Below, piece by piece: positions 1-8,400 of a stretch of DNA of 64,000 nucleotides. The notes beneath the pieces were generated by a model. It made no database searches and had not been told where the DNA came from. It saw nothing but the letters and a program-made list of their open reading frames with translations. Each line of letters opens with the position of its first letter. Positions within the stretch are counted from its first letter, which is position 1. Source of the DNA: Brevibacterium sp. S22. GTDB taxonomy: Bacteria; Actinomycetota; Actinomycetes; Actinomycetales; Brevibacteriaceae. A program made the position numbers and the translations under genes. The stretch covers positions 62,001 through 126,000 of the forward strand of contig NZ_RHFG01000001.1 in the NCBI RefSeq assembly GCF_004745485.1. Reading direction: 5' to 3'.

Positions 1-813
1 GGCGGCCACCTCGGCATCGATGCCAGTGCCTCCAGCCAATTCGTCTCCGGTCTGCTGCTCGCCGCCCCCGTCATGCCTTTGGGCCTCGAGCTGACGAACA
101 CTGCAGACACGGTGCCCAGTCGGATGCATGTGGATATGACGATCGAAGTCCTTCGAGACGCCGGCATCGACATCAGCGAACCCGAACCCGAGCGTTGGAT
201 CGTCGAACCCGGACTGCCGCGCGGGCTCGACGTCCAGGTCGAACCCGACCTCTCCAATGCTGCCGCGTTCGCTGCGGCCGCCCTGGCCACCGCAGGGTCC
301 GTGACGATCGCCGACTGGCCCGCGCACACGACGCAGGCCGGCGACGGCTTCCGCGAGATCGCCGAGGCCTTCGGGGCGACGGTGCACCTCGACCGGGACG
401 GACTGCATGTGCAGGGGCCGGAGAGGCTCACTGCGGTCGATCTCGACCTGTCGGCCGTGGGCGAACTCACCCCCGTGGTCTCGGCCCTCGCAGCGCTGGC
501 CGAAGGCACTTCGCAGCTGCGCGGGATCGGCCACCTGCGCGGACACGAGACCGACCGCCTGGCCGCTCTGACTCGGGAGTACAGTGCCATCGGCGTCGAC
601 GTCGTCGAGCATGCCGAGGCGCTGACGATCATCGGCACGACAGAACTGCGCCCGGCACTGTGGCACACCTACCACGACCACCGCATGGTCATGGCCGGTG
701 CCGTCCTCGCCCTGCGCAACGCCGGAATGGTCATCGAGAACGCCGGCACCGTCGCCAAGACCCTGCCGACCTTCACCCAGCTGTGGGAAGCCATGCTCAC
801 CCCCGGAGCCTGA
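1..813 (+). CDS. aroA: 3-phosphoshikimate 1-carboxyvinyltransferase (EPSP synthase), 3' part
   Basis: The enzyme transfers enolpyruvate from PEP to shikimate-3-phosphate in the shikimate pathway (cytoplasm). The reading frame is open from the first base of the window, so the N-terminal part lies outside; 270 residues remain. Family signatures seen: DASASSQFVSGLLLAAP at the very start, then PSRMHVDMT, EPDLSNAAAFAAAALA and, near the C-terminus, HLRGHETDRLAAL and YHDHRMVMAGAVLALR, the region that binds PEP and S3P. The stop lies 1 nt before the rsgA start, so the two are probably co-transcribed, as in other actinobacteria. An internal ATG at 73 is not the start, because conserved sequence precedes it. 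Confidence 0.95.
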   Translation, partial: GGHLGIDASASSQFVSGLLLAAPVMPLGLELTNTADTVPSRMHVDMTIEVLRDAGIDISEPEPERWIVEPGLPRGLDVQVEPDLSNAAAFAAAALATAGSVTIADWPAHTTQAGDGFREIAEAFGATVHLDRDGLHVQGPERLTAVDLDLSAVGELTPVVSALAALAEGTSQLRGIGHLRGHETDRLAALTREYSAIGVDVVEHAEALTIIGTTELRPALWHTYHDHRMVMAGAVLALRNAGMVIENAGTVAKTLPTFTQLWEAMLTPGA

Positions 814-814
814 T

Positions 815-1927
815 ATGGCGAAGATCTTTCGCGACGAGGACTACCGACCCCGACCGAACCGACGCGGTTCACGTCCTCGGACGAAGAACCGTCCCGACCA
901 CCGGGACGCTGTGTCCGGCTTGGTCACCGCGGTCGATCGGGGCCGGTACCGCGTCATCCTCGCCGACGCCGACGGGACCTTCCCGTCCACTCCCCCGACT
1001 CGGAAGAAGGGGAAACGGCCTCGCGGGGCCACCTCGGTGACGGCGGTGCGAGCTTCGCACCTGCGCAAGCAGGCGATCGTGCCCGGCGACATCGTCCGCC
1101 TCGTGGGCGACACCTCAGGCACGGAGGGAACTCTCGCCAGGTTGGTCGAGATCACCGACAGACAGACGCTGCTGCGCCGCAGCGCCGATGACACCGACCC
1201 CACCGAGCGCGTCCTCGTGGCCAATGTCGATGTCATGGGCATCGTCACGGCCACAATGGACCCCGAGCCCTCGTTCGGCCTCATCGACCGGGCGCTCGTC
1301 GCGGCTTTCGACGCGGGGATCACCCCGCTGCTCATCGTCACGAAGACCGATCTGCATTCGGCCACGGAGCTCAGGGAACGATTCTCCGCGTGCGGGGTCG
1401 ACATCGTCGAGTCCTCCGTCGTCTCCGCTGCCGAGACGACGGACACGACCGGCACCGAATCGACCGGGCACGTTCCGACTGGGAATGCTGCCGATCCTCA
1501 CGCCGAGGTGGCCGAACGACTCCGCGGACGCATCAGCGTCCTCGTGGGGCATTCCGGGGTGGGCAAATCCACACTGACGAATGTCCTCGTTCCCGCCGCC
1601 GAACGCGCCACGGGCCATGTCAACGACGTGACCGGCCGCGGACGTCACACCTCTTCCTCTGCCGTGTGCCTGCCGCTGGAGCGCGGCGGATGGCTCATCG
1701 ACACTCCGGGTGTGCGCAGCTTCGGATTGGCCCATGTGGACCGGGACACACTGCTCTCGGCCTTCCCGGAACTCGTCGAGGCCACTGCCGACTGCCCCCG
1801 CGGATGCACGCACCTCGACGACTCCCCCGGCTGCCGCCTCGATGAGTGGGTCGCCGACGGCAGAGCCGGACCCGGAGGAGTCTCACGTCTGGAGTCACTG
1901 CGGCGGCTGCTGCCCTCGACTGGATAG
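815..1927 (+). CDS. rsgA: Ribosome small-subunit-dependent GTPase A
   Basis: Circularly permuted GTPase that acts late in 30S subunit maturation. Of 370 residues, an N-terminal OB-fold-like part spans about 35-115. The G motifs appear in permuted order: G4 TKTD at 176-179, P-loop GHSGVGKST at 245-253, G2 GRGRHTSSS near 275-283, and G3 DTPG at 296-299. A zinc-knuckle region has Cys327, Cys331, His333 and Cys340. ATG 815 was chosen because it sits 1 nt after the aroA stop; an upstream in-frame start would lie inside aroA. A Thr/Gly-rich insertion at about 207-230 separates G4 from the P-loop and looks like lineage-specific linker. The function call is secure. Confidence 0.95.
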   Translation: MAKIFRDEDYRPRPNRRGSRPRTKNRPDHRDAVSGLVTAVDRGRYRVILADADGTFPSTPPTRKKGKRPRGATSVTAVRASHLRKQAIVPGDIVRLVGDTSGTEGTLARLVEITDRQTLLRRSADDTDPTERVLVANVDVMGIVTATMDPEPSFGLIDRALVAAFDAGITPLLIVTKTDLHSATELRERFSACGVDIVESSVVSAAETTDTTGTESTGHVPTGNAADPHAEVAERLRGRISVLVGHSGVGKSTLTNVLVPAAERATGHVNDVTGRGRHTSSSAVCLPLERGGWLIDTPGVRSFGLAHVDRDTLLSAFPELVEATADCPRGCTHLDDSPGCRLDEWVADGRAGPGGVSRLESLRRLLPSTG

Positions 1928-1930
1928 GCT
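1925..1930 (+). promoter_or_regulatory. Candidate leaderless -10 box for hisN
   Basis: TAGGCT lies at -12 to -7 relative to the hisN ATG (1937), inside the rsgA stop region. This spacing would start the transcript on the ATG. No Shine-Dalgarno sequence is evident. Inference from position only. Confidence 0.45.
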
Positions 1931-1936
1931 GAAGGC

Positions 1937-2728
1937 ATGAATGACCTCGACTTGGCGATCGAACTCGCCGATCTCGCCGATGCCATCAGCCATCCGCACT
2001 TCCGGGCACAGGACTTCGACGTCGAAACCAAACCCGACCTCACCCCGGTCACCGAATGCGACCGTGCGGTGGAGAAGACGATCATGGATCGCCTCAGCGA
2101 GGTCCGACCCAATGACAGCGTGCTCGGTGAGGAATTCGGGGCCCATGGGGACTCATCGCGACGGTGGATCATCGACCCCATCGACGGGACGAAGAACTTC
2201 GTCCGCGGAGTGCCTGTCTGGGCGACGCTGATCTCCCTCTACGACGGCGACCAGCCGCTGCTGGGTGTGGTCTCCGCTCCGGCGCTCGGCCGCCGGTGGT
2301 GGGCGGAATCGGGTCAGGGCGCCTTCACGACAGAACTCGGATCACCGGCCGAACGCATCACCGTATCGTCGGTCGAAGCCCTCGCCGATGCCTCGCTGTC
2401 GTATTCGTCGCTGTCAGGCTGGAAGGAACTCGGGATCTTCGATGAGTTCCTCGATCTCTGCGGTTCGCTCTGGCGCACCCGCGGGTACGGCGACTTCTAT
2501 TCGTATATGCTGCTGGCCGAGGGTGCGGTCGATCTCGCCTGCGAACCGGAACTCGCGCTCTACGATATGGGCGCGCTCGTGCCCATCGTCCTCGAGGCCG
2601 GAGGCTCCTTCACGAACACAGCAGGGATCCCCGGGCCCTTCGGCGGCAATGCCCTGGCCAGCAACTCACGGCTGCATGAGGCCGCTCTCGACCGGCTCGG
2701 CCGTGTCTCTCCTGCGGAGGTGTCGTGA
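1937..2728 (+). CDS. hisN: Inositol monophosphatase-family histidinol-phosphatase
   Basis: Mg2+-dependent phosphatase of the IMPase fold, 263 aa. It probably hydrolyses L-histidinol phosphate, because actinobacteria use this HisN type and it sits in the aroA-rsgA-hisN neighbourhood. Metal-binding motifs: GEEFG at 64-68, DPIDGTKNF at 80-88, and a C-terminal YDMGALVPIVLEAGG, which replaces the usual WDxAA motif. The start follows the rsgA stop by 9 nt and may be leaderless. The stop overlaps the next start region (GTGATG), so the downstream aminotransferase is coupled. Inositol-1-phosphatase is the alternative activity and cannot be excluded by sequence alone. Confidence 0.85.
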   Translation: MNDLDLAIELADLADAISHPHFRAQDFDVETKPDLTPVTECDRAVEKTIMDRLSEVRPNDSVLGEEFGAHGDSSRRWIIDPIDGTKNFVRGVPVWATLISLYDGDQPLLGVVSAPALGRRWWAESGQGAFTTELGSPAERITVSSVEALADASLSYSSLSGWKELGIFDEFLDLCGSLWRTRGYGDFYSYMLLAEGAVDLACEPELALYDMGALVPIVLEAGGSFTNTAGIPGPFGGNALASNSRLHEAALDRLGRVSPAEVS

Positions 2729-3993
2729 TGCCGGACATGATGCGGGCCCCGTTGTGGCATGAGATGGCCGAGCCTGCAGGACTGACGAACCCTGATGGGT
2801 CGATCGGTGAGACGATCTACGGGCAGATGACGAAGTTCGCCGCGGAAGTCGGTGCCGTCAACCTCGGGCAGGGCGCCCCAGGCACTGAGCCGCCGGAGGA
2901 GCTCATCGCTGCCACCGCCGCTGCGATGCGGGCCGGTTTCAACCAGTATGCCCCCGGTCAGGGTTTTCCGCAGCTTCTCGAGGCGGTGGCTGCCCAGCGC
3001 GGACGTGATTTCGGCCAGCAGGTCGACCCCGACGAGGTGCTCTACACCGCGGGCGCCACGGAAGGGCTGACGGCTGCGATCTTGGCTCTGCTGCCGCGCG
3101 GCGGCTCCCTCGTCGCATTCGAGCCCTTCTACGATTCCTATCCGGCGGCGATCGCTGCTGCCGGGGGCACGCTGCACACGGTCCCACTCCTGCCTGATGA
3201 CCACGACGGCTTCGCCCCGGATTGGGAGGCTTTCGATCGGGTGGTCGCCGAGATCGAGCCTGAGATCATCCTCGTCAACACTCCGCACAATCCCACCGGA
3301 TTCATCTTCTCAGCCGCTGATCTCGCCCGGATCGGTCGAGCCGCCGAGGATGTCGACGCCTGGGTGCTCTCCGATGAGGTCTACGAACAGCTCGTCCTCA
3401 CCGATCAGGCACATGTTCCTCCCGCAGCGGCGATCGAGGATTCCGCACGGGTCGTCACGGTCTCCTCGGCGGGCAAATCCTGGAACACCACGGGGTGGAA
3501 GATCGGCTGGGTCATCGCTGTGCCCGAGGTGCGCCAGGCCATTCAGACGGTCAAGCAGTTCCTGTCGTTCACGGCCGGCGGTCCCATGCAGATCGGTATG
3601 GCTGAGATGCTGGACGGCGATTCGCAGTTCGTCGTCGAGAACCGCGCTTCGCTGCGGGCCCGAGCGGAGGTGCTCGTACCCGCTTGTCGAACAGTGCCCG
3701 GCGCCGAAGTATCGACTCCACCGGCCGGCTACTTCACGGTGATGGATTTCTCTGCGCTGACGGATCTCGATGCTTTCGAACTCAATGATCTCCTGGCCAG
3801 AGAATTCTCCTTGGTCGGGATCCCCGTTCCGGCTCTGTGCAGGCCAGGCAGCCCCGCATATGAGGCCTATCGCTCATCAATCCGGTATTCGTTCTGCAAA
3901 TCCGTCGCGGATGTGGACAAGGGCGCACAGCTGTTCATCGCCCTCGGAGGACATCTCAGCGAGCACCCCGATGCTCTGCGGCAACGCCGATGA
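2728..3993 (+). CDS. Class I/II PLP-dependent aminotransferase (kynurenine/DapC-like)
   Basis: Fold-type I aminotransferase, 421 aa. It has the N-terminal NLGQGAPGTEPPEEL substrate-loop region, the PLP-contacting NTPHNPTG at about 184-191, SDEVYEQLV, and the Schiff-base lysine in SSAGKSWNTTGWKIGW (about Lys250). ATG 2728 overlaps the hisN TGA by one base and lies 7 nt after a GGAGG; the GTG 3 nt upstream is too close to that site. Homologues are annotated as kynurenine-oxoglutarate transaminases or succinyl-DAP aminotransferases. A better dapC candidate lies at 48215-49333, so this one may be a broad-specificity enzyme, possibly serving histidine or methionine metabolism. Substrate unresolved. 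Confidence 0.8.
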   Translation: MPDMMRAPLWHEMAEPAGLTNPDGSIGETIYGQMTKFAAEVGAVNLGQGAPGTEPPEELIAATAAAMRAGFNQYAPGQGFPQLLEAVAAQRGRDFGQQVDPDEVLYTAGATEGLTAAILALLPRGGSLVAFEPFYDSYPAAIAAAGGTLHTVPLLPDDHDGFAPDWEAFDRVVAEIEPEIILVNTPHNPTGFIFSAADLARIGRAAEDVDAWVLSDEVYEQLVLTDQAHVPPAAAIEDSARVVTVSSAGKSWNTTGWKIGWVIAVPEVRQAIQTVKQFLSFTAGGPMQIGMAEMLDGDSQFVVENRASLRARAEVLVPACRTVPGAEVSTPPAGYFTVMDFSALTDLDAFELNDLLAREFSLVGIPVPALCRPGSPAYEAYRSSIRYSFCKSVADVDKGAQLFIALGGHLSEHPDALRQRR

Positions 3994-4068
3994 GCAGCAG
4001 ATCGACTTGCCCTCGGGCGGGTTGAGACCTCAGCGCCGCAGTCTGGGAAGGAATCACTGGGACAGCCG

Positions 4069-4106
4069 AAGGGGCGAACCGCAGATGCGGTTCGCCCCTT
4101 CTGTTT
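4069..4106 (+). terminator. Rho-independent terminator after the aroA-rsgA-hisN-aminotransferase unit
   Basis: Perfect 14-bp stem (4069-4082 with 4087-4100) with loop AGAT, followed by CTGTTTCG. Because it is symmetric, it can also end transcription of the convergent yceI gene. The remainder of the 3994-4184 gap shows nothing else. Confidence 0.85.
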
Positions 4107-4184
4107 CGCGCAGTCGCGCTGCTTGGCGGCTCGGTCTTCCTGAGGGCGCTGTCGCCGTTCAGGCAGAACCCGGCTCAGTCCAGA

Positions 4185-4733
4185 TCAGGCCTTGACCAGT
4201 TCGAGCTCGAGTTCGATCTTGATCTTGTCGGAGACGAGGAGCTCTCCTCCGCCGAGGACGGCCTCGAAGGACATTCCGAAGTCCTTGCGGTTGACCGTGG
4301 CGGTGGCGGAGAGCCCGGCGACCTGGTTGCCGTTCGGGTCAGTGGCGACACCGGCGAATTCGGTTGCGAAGGCGACTTCCTTGGTCACGCCGCGCATCGT
4401 CAGCTCACCGACGGTCTCGAACTCATCCGCGGCATCGGCCTTGATCGAGGTCGACTTGAAGCTCAGCTTCGGGTGGTCCTCGGCCAGAAAGAAGTCACCG
4501 CTCTTGAGGTGACCGTCGCGCTGTTCGTTGCGGGTGTTGATCGAGTCCGCCGAGGCCTCGGCAGACACGGCGCTGTCTTCGAGGGTCTCACCGACGTTCA
4601 CGCTGCCGGCGATCTCCTCGAAGTGACCGCGGACCTTCGAGACGCCCGCGTGGCGAGCGGTGAAGGTGAACTCCGAGTGGACGGGATCGATGTTCCAGGT
4701 TCCGGCGGTGAGTCCCTGAGGCAGAGCAGTCAT
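4185..4733 (-). CDS. YceI-family lipocalin-like protein
   Basis: YceI domain over the full 182 aa, starting with the diagnostic GTWNIDPVHSEFTFTARHAG and followed by RDGHLKSGDFF, LTMRGVTKEV and VNRKDFGMSF. The family forms an extended lipocalin-type barrel that binds isoprenoid or amphiphilic ligands. It is often induced by acid, osmotic or solvent stress. No signal peptide is present, so this copy is cytoplasmic. The start is supported by an AAAAGGAG ribosome site just upstream. A promoter and a 14-bp inverted repeat precede the gene, suggesting control by a MarR-type repressor, although no marR gene lies nearby. Biological ligand unknown. Confidence 0.9.
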   Translation of the reverse strand: MTALPQGLTAGTWNIDPVHSEFTFTARHAGVSKVRGHFEEIAGSVNVGETLEDSAVSAEASADSINTRNEQRDGHLKSGDFFLAEDHPKLSFKSTSIKADAADEFETVGELTMRGVTKEVAFATEFAGVATDPNGNQVAGLSATATVNRKDFGMSFEAVLGGGELLVSDKIKIELELELVKA

Positions 4734-4746
4734 GATTTCTCCTTTT

Positions 4747-4792
4747 GGTTGAAATTTGAAGTACAGAACTGACTATAGTTCAACTTTCAACC
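4747..4792 (-). promoter_or_regulatory. Inverted-repeat operator upstream of yceI
   Basis: Half-sites at 4747-4760 (GGTTGAAATTTGAA) and 4779-4792 (TTCAACTTTCAACC) are reverse complements at 13 of 14 positions, with an 18-bp spacer. Each half-site itself contains two TTGAA-like elements. The far half-site lies between the -35 and -10 boxes and the near one lies just downstream of the -10, an arrangement suited to repression. Confidence 0.65.
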
Positions 4793-4802
4793 ATACGCAA
4801 AC
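4774..4802 (-). promoter_or_regulatory. yceI promoter
   Basis: On the minus strand, TTGCGT (-35), a 17-bp spacer and TATAGT (-10) lie about 40 nt before the yceI ATG. The operator arms overlap the spacer and the initial transcribed region. Confidence 0.6.
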
Positions 4803-4853
4803 CCTGCGGGTAAACATCAAGTGACCATGTGGCGGAGGTCACCTGTACTCGGT

Positions 4854-4883
4854 TTGGCCGTGAGGTGACCCCTCGTGTAAAGT
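4854..4883 (+). promoter_or_regulatory. Probable promoter of the initiator tRNA gene
   Basis: TTGGCC at 4854-4859, an 18-bp spacer and TAAAGT at 4878-4883 end 11 nt before the mature tRNA 5' end. The spacer carries GGTGACC (4864-4870), which is inverted relative to GGTCACC at 4837-4843. Confidence 0.45.
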
Positions 4884-4894
4884 TAAGAACACGC

Positions 4895-4968
4895 CGCGGG
4901 GTGGAGCAGTTCGGTAGCTCGCCGGGCTCATAACCCGGAGGTCGGGGGTTCAAATCCCTCCCCCGCCA
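4895..4968 (+). tRNA. Initiator tRNA-fMet (CAT)
   Basis: A cloverleaf can be drawn by eye: acceptor CGCGGGG with CCCCGCC, D-arm GAGC..GCTC, anticodon stem CCGGG/CCCGG around loop CTCATAA, and T-arm with loop TTCAAAT. Initiator hallmarks are an unpaired first acceptor position (C1 against C72) and three consecutive G:C pairs next to the anticodon loop. The 3' CCA is not encoded (A73 is followed by CGA), so it must be added after transcription. Anticodon CAT with these identity features separates it from elongator tRNA-Met. Confidence 0.93.
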
Positions 4969-4978
4969 CGATAGCGGC

Positions 4979-5018
4979 AGAACCCCCAGTCAGATTCTCT
5001 GGCTGGGGGTTCTTCTCA
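4979..5018 (+). terminator. Terminator after tRNA-fMet
   Basis: 11-bp perfect stem AGAACCCCCAG (4979-4989) with CTGGGGGTTCT (5003-5013), 13-nt loop, followed by TCTCATT. It closes the single-gene tRNA transcript. Confidence 0.8.
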
Positions 5019-5036
5019 TTCATGCCGCACTTCCCC

Positions 5037-5070
5037 GTGTATCCGCAGCCCGCGTGTATCCGCAGCCCAC
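5037..5070. repeat. 17-bp tandem duplication
   Basis: Two adjacent 17-bp units (5037-5053 and 5054-5070), each reading GTGTATCCGCAGCCC(G/A)C. A related GCGCATCCGCAGCCTGC occurs at about 5221-5237. They belong to the gene-free repeat region between the tRNA and the UPF0182 gene. Confidence 0.7.
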
Positions 5071-5090
5071 GCAGCAGTTGAGGGCGACGG

Positions 5091-5162
5091 CAGCCTCGTT
5101 CAAGGCGCAGCGCCGATTTCGGCAGGTACACAGTGCGACATCTGCTCTCCGCCTTGAACGAC
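5091..5162. repeat. 72-nt interspersed element, copy 1
   Basis: Begins CAGCCTCGTTCAAGGCGC and ends GCCTTGAACGAC, so its ends can pair (CGTTCAAGGC with GCCTTGAACG, 10 bp). Copy 2 lies 99 bp downstream (65 of 72 positions identical). The core CCGATTTCGGCAGGTACACA continuing to GTGCGACA is invariant between copies. No open reading frame of interest crosses it. Confidence 0.8.
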
Positions 5163-5261
5163 GGGAAGGCAGGGCCTGAGGCCCGGTCAGCGATGCGCTG
5201 ATGGTCGCTGCCTGACGCCCGCGCATCCGCAGCCTGCTTCGACCCCGCTCACGGATGAAAT

Positions 5262-5333
5262 CAGCCTCGTTCAAGGCGCTGCACCGATTTCGGCAGGTAC
5301 ACAGTGCGACAGAAGCGCTCAGCCTTGAACGAC
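5262..5333. repeat. 72-nt interspersed element, copy 2
   Basis: Direct repeat of 5091-5162 with 7 substitutions, most of them in an 11-nt stretch next to the 3' arm. The terminal inverted repeat (CGTTCAAGGC/GCCTTGAACG) is intact in both copies although flanking bases differ. This is what a selected RNA or DNA hairpin, or a small non-autonomous element, would look like. Confidence 0.8.
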
Positions 5334-5334
5334 A

Positions 5335-5427
5335 GTGCTCAAGCGCGGCGTGAGGGGGAACGACAGTGCTCGAGCGCGGCGTGAGGGGAACGGCGGGTGC
5401 TCGAGCGCGGCGTGAGGGGTAACGAAG
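5335..5427. repeat. Three 31-bp tandem repeats
   Basis: Units 5335-5365, 5366-5396 and 5397-5427 share GTGCTC(A/G)AGCGCGGCGTGA followed by a GGGG/AACG tail, with few differences. The array directly follows the second 72-nt element and runs into the terminator of the UPF0182 gene. No coding potential is apparent. Confidence 0.8.
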
Positions 5428-5457
5428 GCGCCCCTGGGAGAACCCAGGGGCGCCTTC
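5424..5457 (-). terminator. Terminator of the PDZ-UPF0182 operon
   Basis: Perfect 15-bp stem (5424-5438 with 5443-5457), loop AGAA. It lies 39 nt beyond the stop of the minus-strand UPF0182 gene and is symmetric, so it could work in both directions. Confidence 0.85.
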
Positions 5458-5495
5458 TTCCGACGGCTGCAGATCAGCGGCAGGTGGAGCTAGAC

Positions 5496-8400
5496 TCAGT
5501 TGCCCGAGTCGCCGCCCTCATCGGCCGGCTCCGAAGCAGGTGCTGAGGCACCGTCCCCGGCGCCGTCCTCGGCGATCGACGGATCAGCGGCCACCGCGTC
5601 CTCAAGCGCGTTCTTCAGACGGTCCTGCGCCTTTCCGTACTCTGCGAAGTCGCCGTCCTTCAGCGCGGCATCGGAATCCTCCATGGCCTTCTTCGCCTCT
5701 TGCAGAGCATCGTTGAGAGCCTTGTCGGACGAACCGCCGCCGGATCCGGAGTCCTCGTCGTCGGCGGGCGACGAACCGGATTCTCCGTTTCCGCTGTCCT
5801 CTGTTCCGGCATCGCCGGCCTTGGCACCGGAGTCGCCGCCGAACACCTGGTCCAACGCTTCGTCGAGAGTCGGAGCGAATCCGATGTCCTCGCCGAAGGC
5901 CACGAGCACGTGCTGCAGCAGCGGATACGAGGTCTCACCGGCGGACCGGACGTAGACCGGTTGGACGTAGAGGAGACCGCCGCCGATCGGCAGCGTCAGC
6001 AGGTTGCCGTTCTCGACTTCGGACTCACCCTGACGCAGCAGGTTGAGGCTGCGCTGGACATCAGGCGCGGTGTTGAAGTTGTTCTGCGCCTGTCCCGGTC
6101 CGGGCACTGTCGTGTTGCGCGGCAGCTGCAGCAGTCTCAGCTTGCCGTAGCCTTCGGCCGTCTCGCCCTTCTTGTTGCCGGCATCAGCATCGGCGGAGAG
6201 GAAGCCCGTGAGGTTGTTTCGCGACTGCCCCTCGGACGAACGAGCAGGAATATAAGAGCTCGTCAGCGAGAACGACGGCGACTGCTGGCCCGGCATCTGC
6301 AGGGTCATATAGAACGGCGGCTGGGTCAGCCCGCTGCTGGCCTTCGTCGTCGGATCCGTCGGAAGCGTCCAGAAGTCCTGACCGGAGTAGAACTCACTGG
6401 CGGAGGTGACATGGTACTTCGCGAGCAGATCGCGCTGGACCTTGAACATGTCCTCCGGGTAGCGGACGTGGCTCATCAGGTCACCGGACATCTCCGAGGA
6501 GGACTTGATGAGCCCCGGGAACACCTTCATCCAGGTCTTGAGAACCGGATCTTCCTTGTCCCACTGGTACATGTCGACAGATCCGTCGTAGGCGTCGACG
6601 GTGATCTTCACGGAGTTTCGGATGTAGTTGACTTCGTCATCCGGCAGAGTCGCCACCGAATTCGGAGCCGCCGCCGTGGTCGAGTCCTCAGTCGCCTGCT
6701 GGAGCGGCTGCGGTGTCGAATAAGGGTAGTCCTCGGCAGTGGTGTAGCCATCGAGGATCCACTTGATCTTCCCGTCCACGACGGCCGGGTACGGATCGCC
6801 GTCGACCTTGAGGAAGGGAGCGAGCTTCTCCACACGCTCACGCGGGTGACGTTCGTAGAGGATCTGGGATTCTTCGTTGAGCGCGTCCGAGAGCAGAATC
6901 TGCTCGTCCTGGAACTTCAGCGCGTAGGCCAGCCGGTTGAACACGTTGCCCACCGACGGTCCGCCCTCGCCGGTGAAGGTGTTGTTGACCTGACCGGAGC
7001 CGCTCTTCTCGTCCGAGGGATAGTCGAGCTCACGCGGAGTCGCGTCCTTCGGCGCACCGACGATCGAATAGTCCGGCGACGACTCTCCGAAGTAGACGCG
7101 CGGCTCGTAGTCGGGGAAGTCGCCCTTCGGGGGAATGTCCGACTCCATGAACAGCGGTTCGCCGTCCGGATTGCGCTGGTTTCCGTTCGCCGCGACCACA
7201 CCGAAACCGTGGGTGTAGACGATCGCCCGGTTGAACCAGCTCTGGTTGTTCACCGAGCTCGGAGCGAGTTCACGCACGGAGATGACGGTGTCTCGCATGT
7301 CTCCGTCGATGTTGTAGCGGTCGACATCGAGCTTCTGCGGGAACGAGTAGTACGGACGCACCTGCTGCAGCTGGCGGAAGGTGTCGGAGACGAGGTTCGG
7401 ATCCAACAGACGGATCGAGGCCGCGGTCTCGGCGTCCTTGCGCAGGTCGCCCTTCTTGCCGGTGGTGCTCGGCTCGTACGGTGTCACGTCGATGTCGTCG
7501 AAGTCGAACGCATCACGAGTCGCATCGATGTTGTGCTGGATGTAGTCCGATTCCTTGCTCTGCTGTGAGGGGTTGACCTGGAACTGCTGGATCAGCGCCG
7601 GGTAGGCGATGATCGAGACGCCACCGAGCACGATGAGAGTGAGAGTGGCGATGATCGAGATCCGCCAATTGCCCTTCCACGCGGTGTAGACGAAGAGCAG
7701 AGCGACCAGAACTGCGGCGATGGCGACGATCGCCATTGCCGGCAGAGCCGCATGATCGTCGACATAGGTGACACCGGGGACGATACCGCCGGCCGCGGTC
7801 AGCCGGTCGTAGCGGGAGAGCCACAGCCGACCTGCCTGGACGATGACGAGTGCTGCCACAGTGATGCCCAGCTGCCACTGAGCCGCCTTCGTCAGAATGA
7901 CGCCCTTCTGCTCCCCCGGACGGATTCCGCCGAAGAGGTAGTGGGCGACGAGCGCGGCGATGAGCGCCATGAGCAGTGCCATGCCCAGCTGGTTGCCGAT
8001 GAGGCGCAGTCCGGGCAGGACAAAGACGAAGAACGACTTGTCGAGACCGAACTGGGGGTCCTTCGACCCGAAGGACGTCGAGTTGATCCATTCGAGGACC
8101 GTGTTCCAGTTCGCCGAGGCGGTGATGCCGGCGAGGACGCCCATGACGGCGGGAATCGCGATCGTCGCGACCCGACGCAGCGGTTCGATGGCCTCACGGT
8201 AGCGGTCGAGGTTTTCCTGCCGCGGCGTCGTCGGCGCATAGACCGGACGATGGCGGTAGGCCAGATGCAGGCTGATCCAGACCGGAACAGCCATGACGAT
8301 GAATCCGCCGAGGAACGTCAGTCCACGGGTGAGCCACACGGTGCGGAAGACCTGTGAAGCGTCGATCTGGCGGAACCACAGCACCTCGGTATAGACCTGG

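Noticed and set aside
4928..5131. Minus-strand ORF ending in EGFEPPTSGL across the tRNA gene
   Set aside because: This is the well-known spurious translation of the antisense of a tRNA; it overlaps tRNA-fMet, its terminator and the repeat region.
5091..5427. Possible CRISPR array
   Set aside because: Repeats are only two or three units with no unique spacers of regular size and no cas genes in the window.
5700..7568. 622-codon plus-strand open frame opposite the UPF0182 gene
   Set aside because: High-GC antisense shadow. The opposite strand encodes the recognisable UPF0182 protein, and this frame has no domain or ribosome site.
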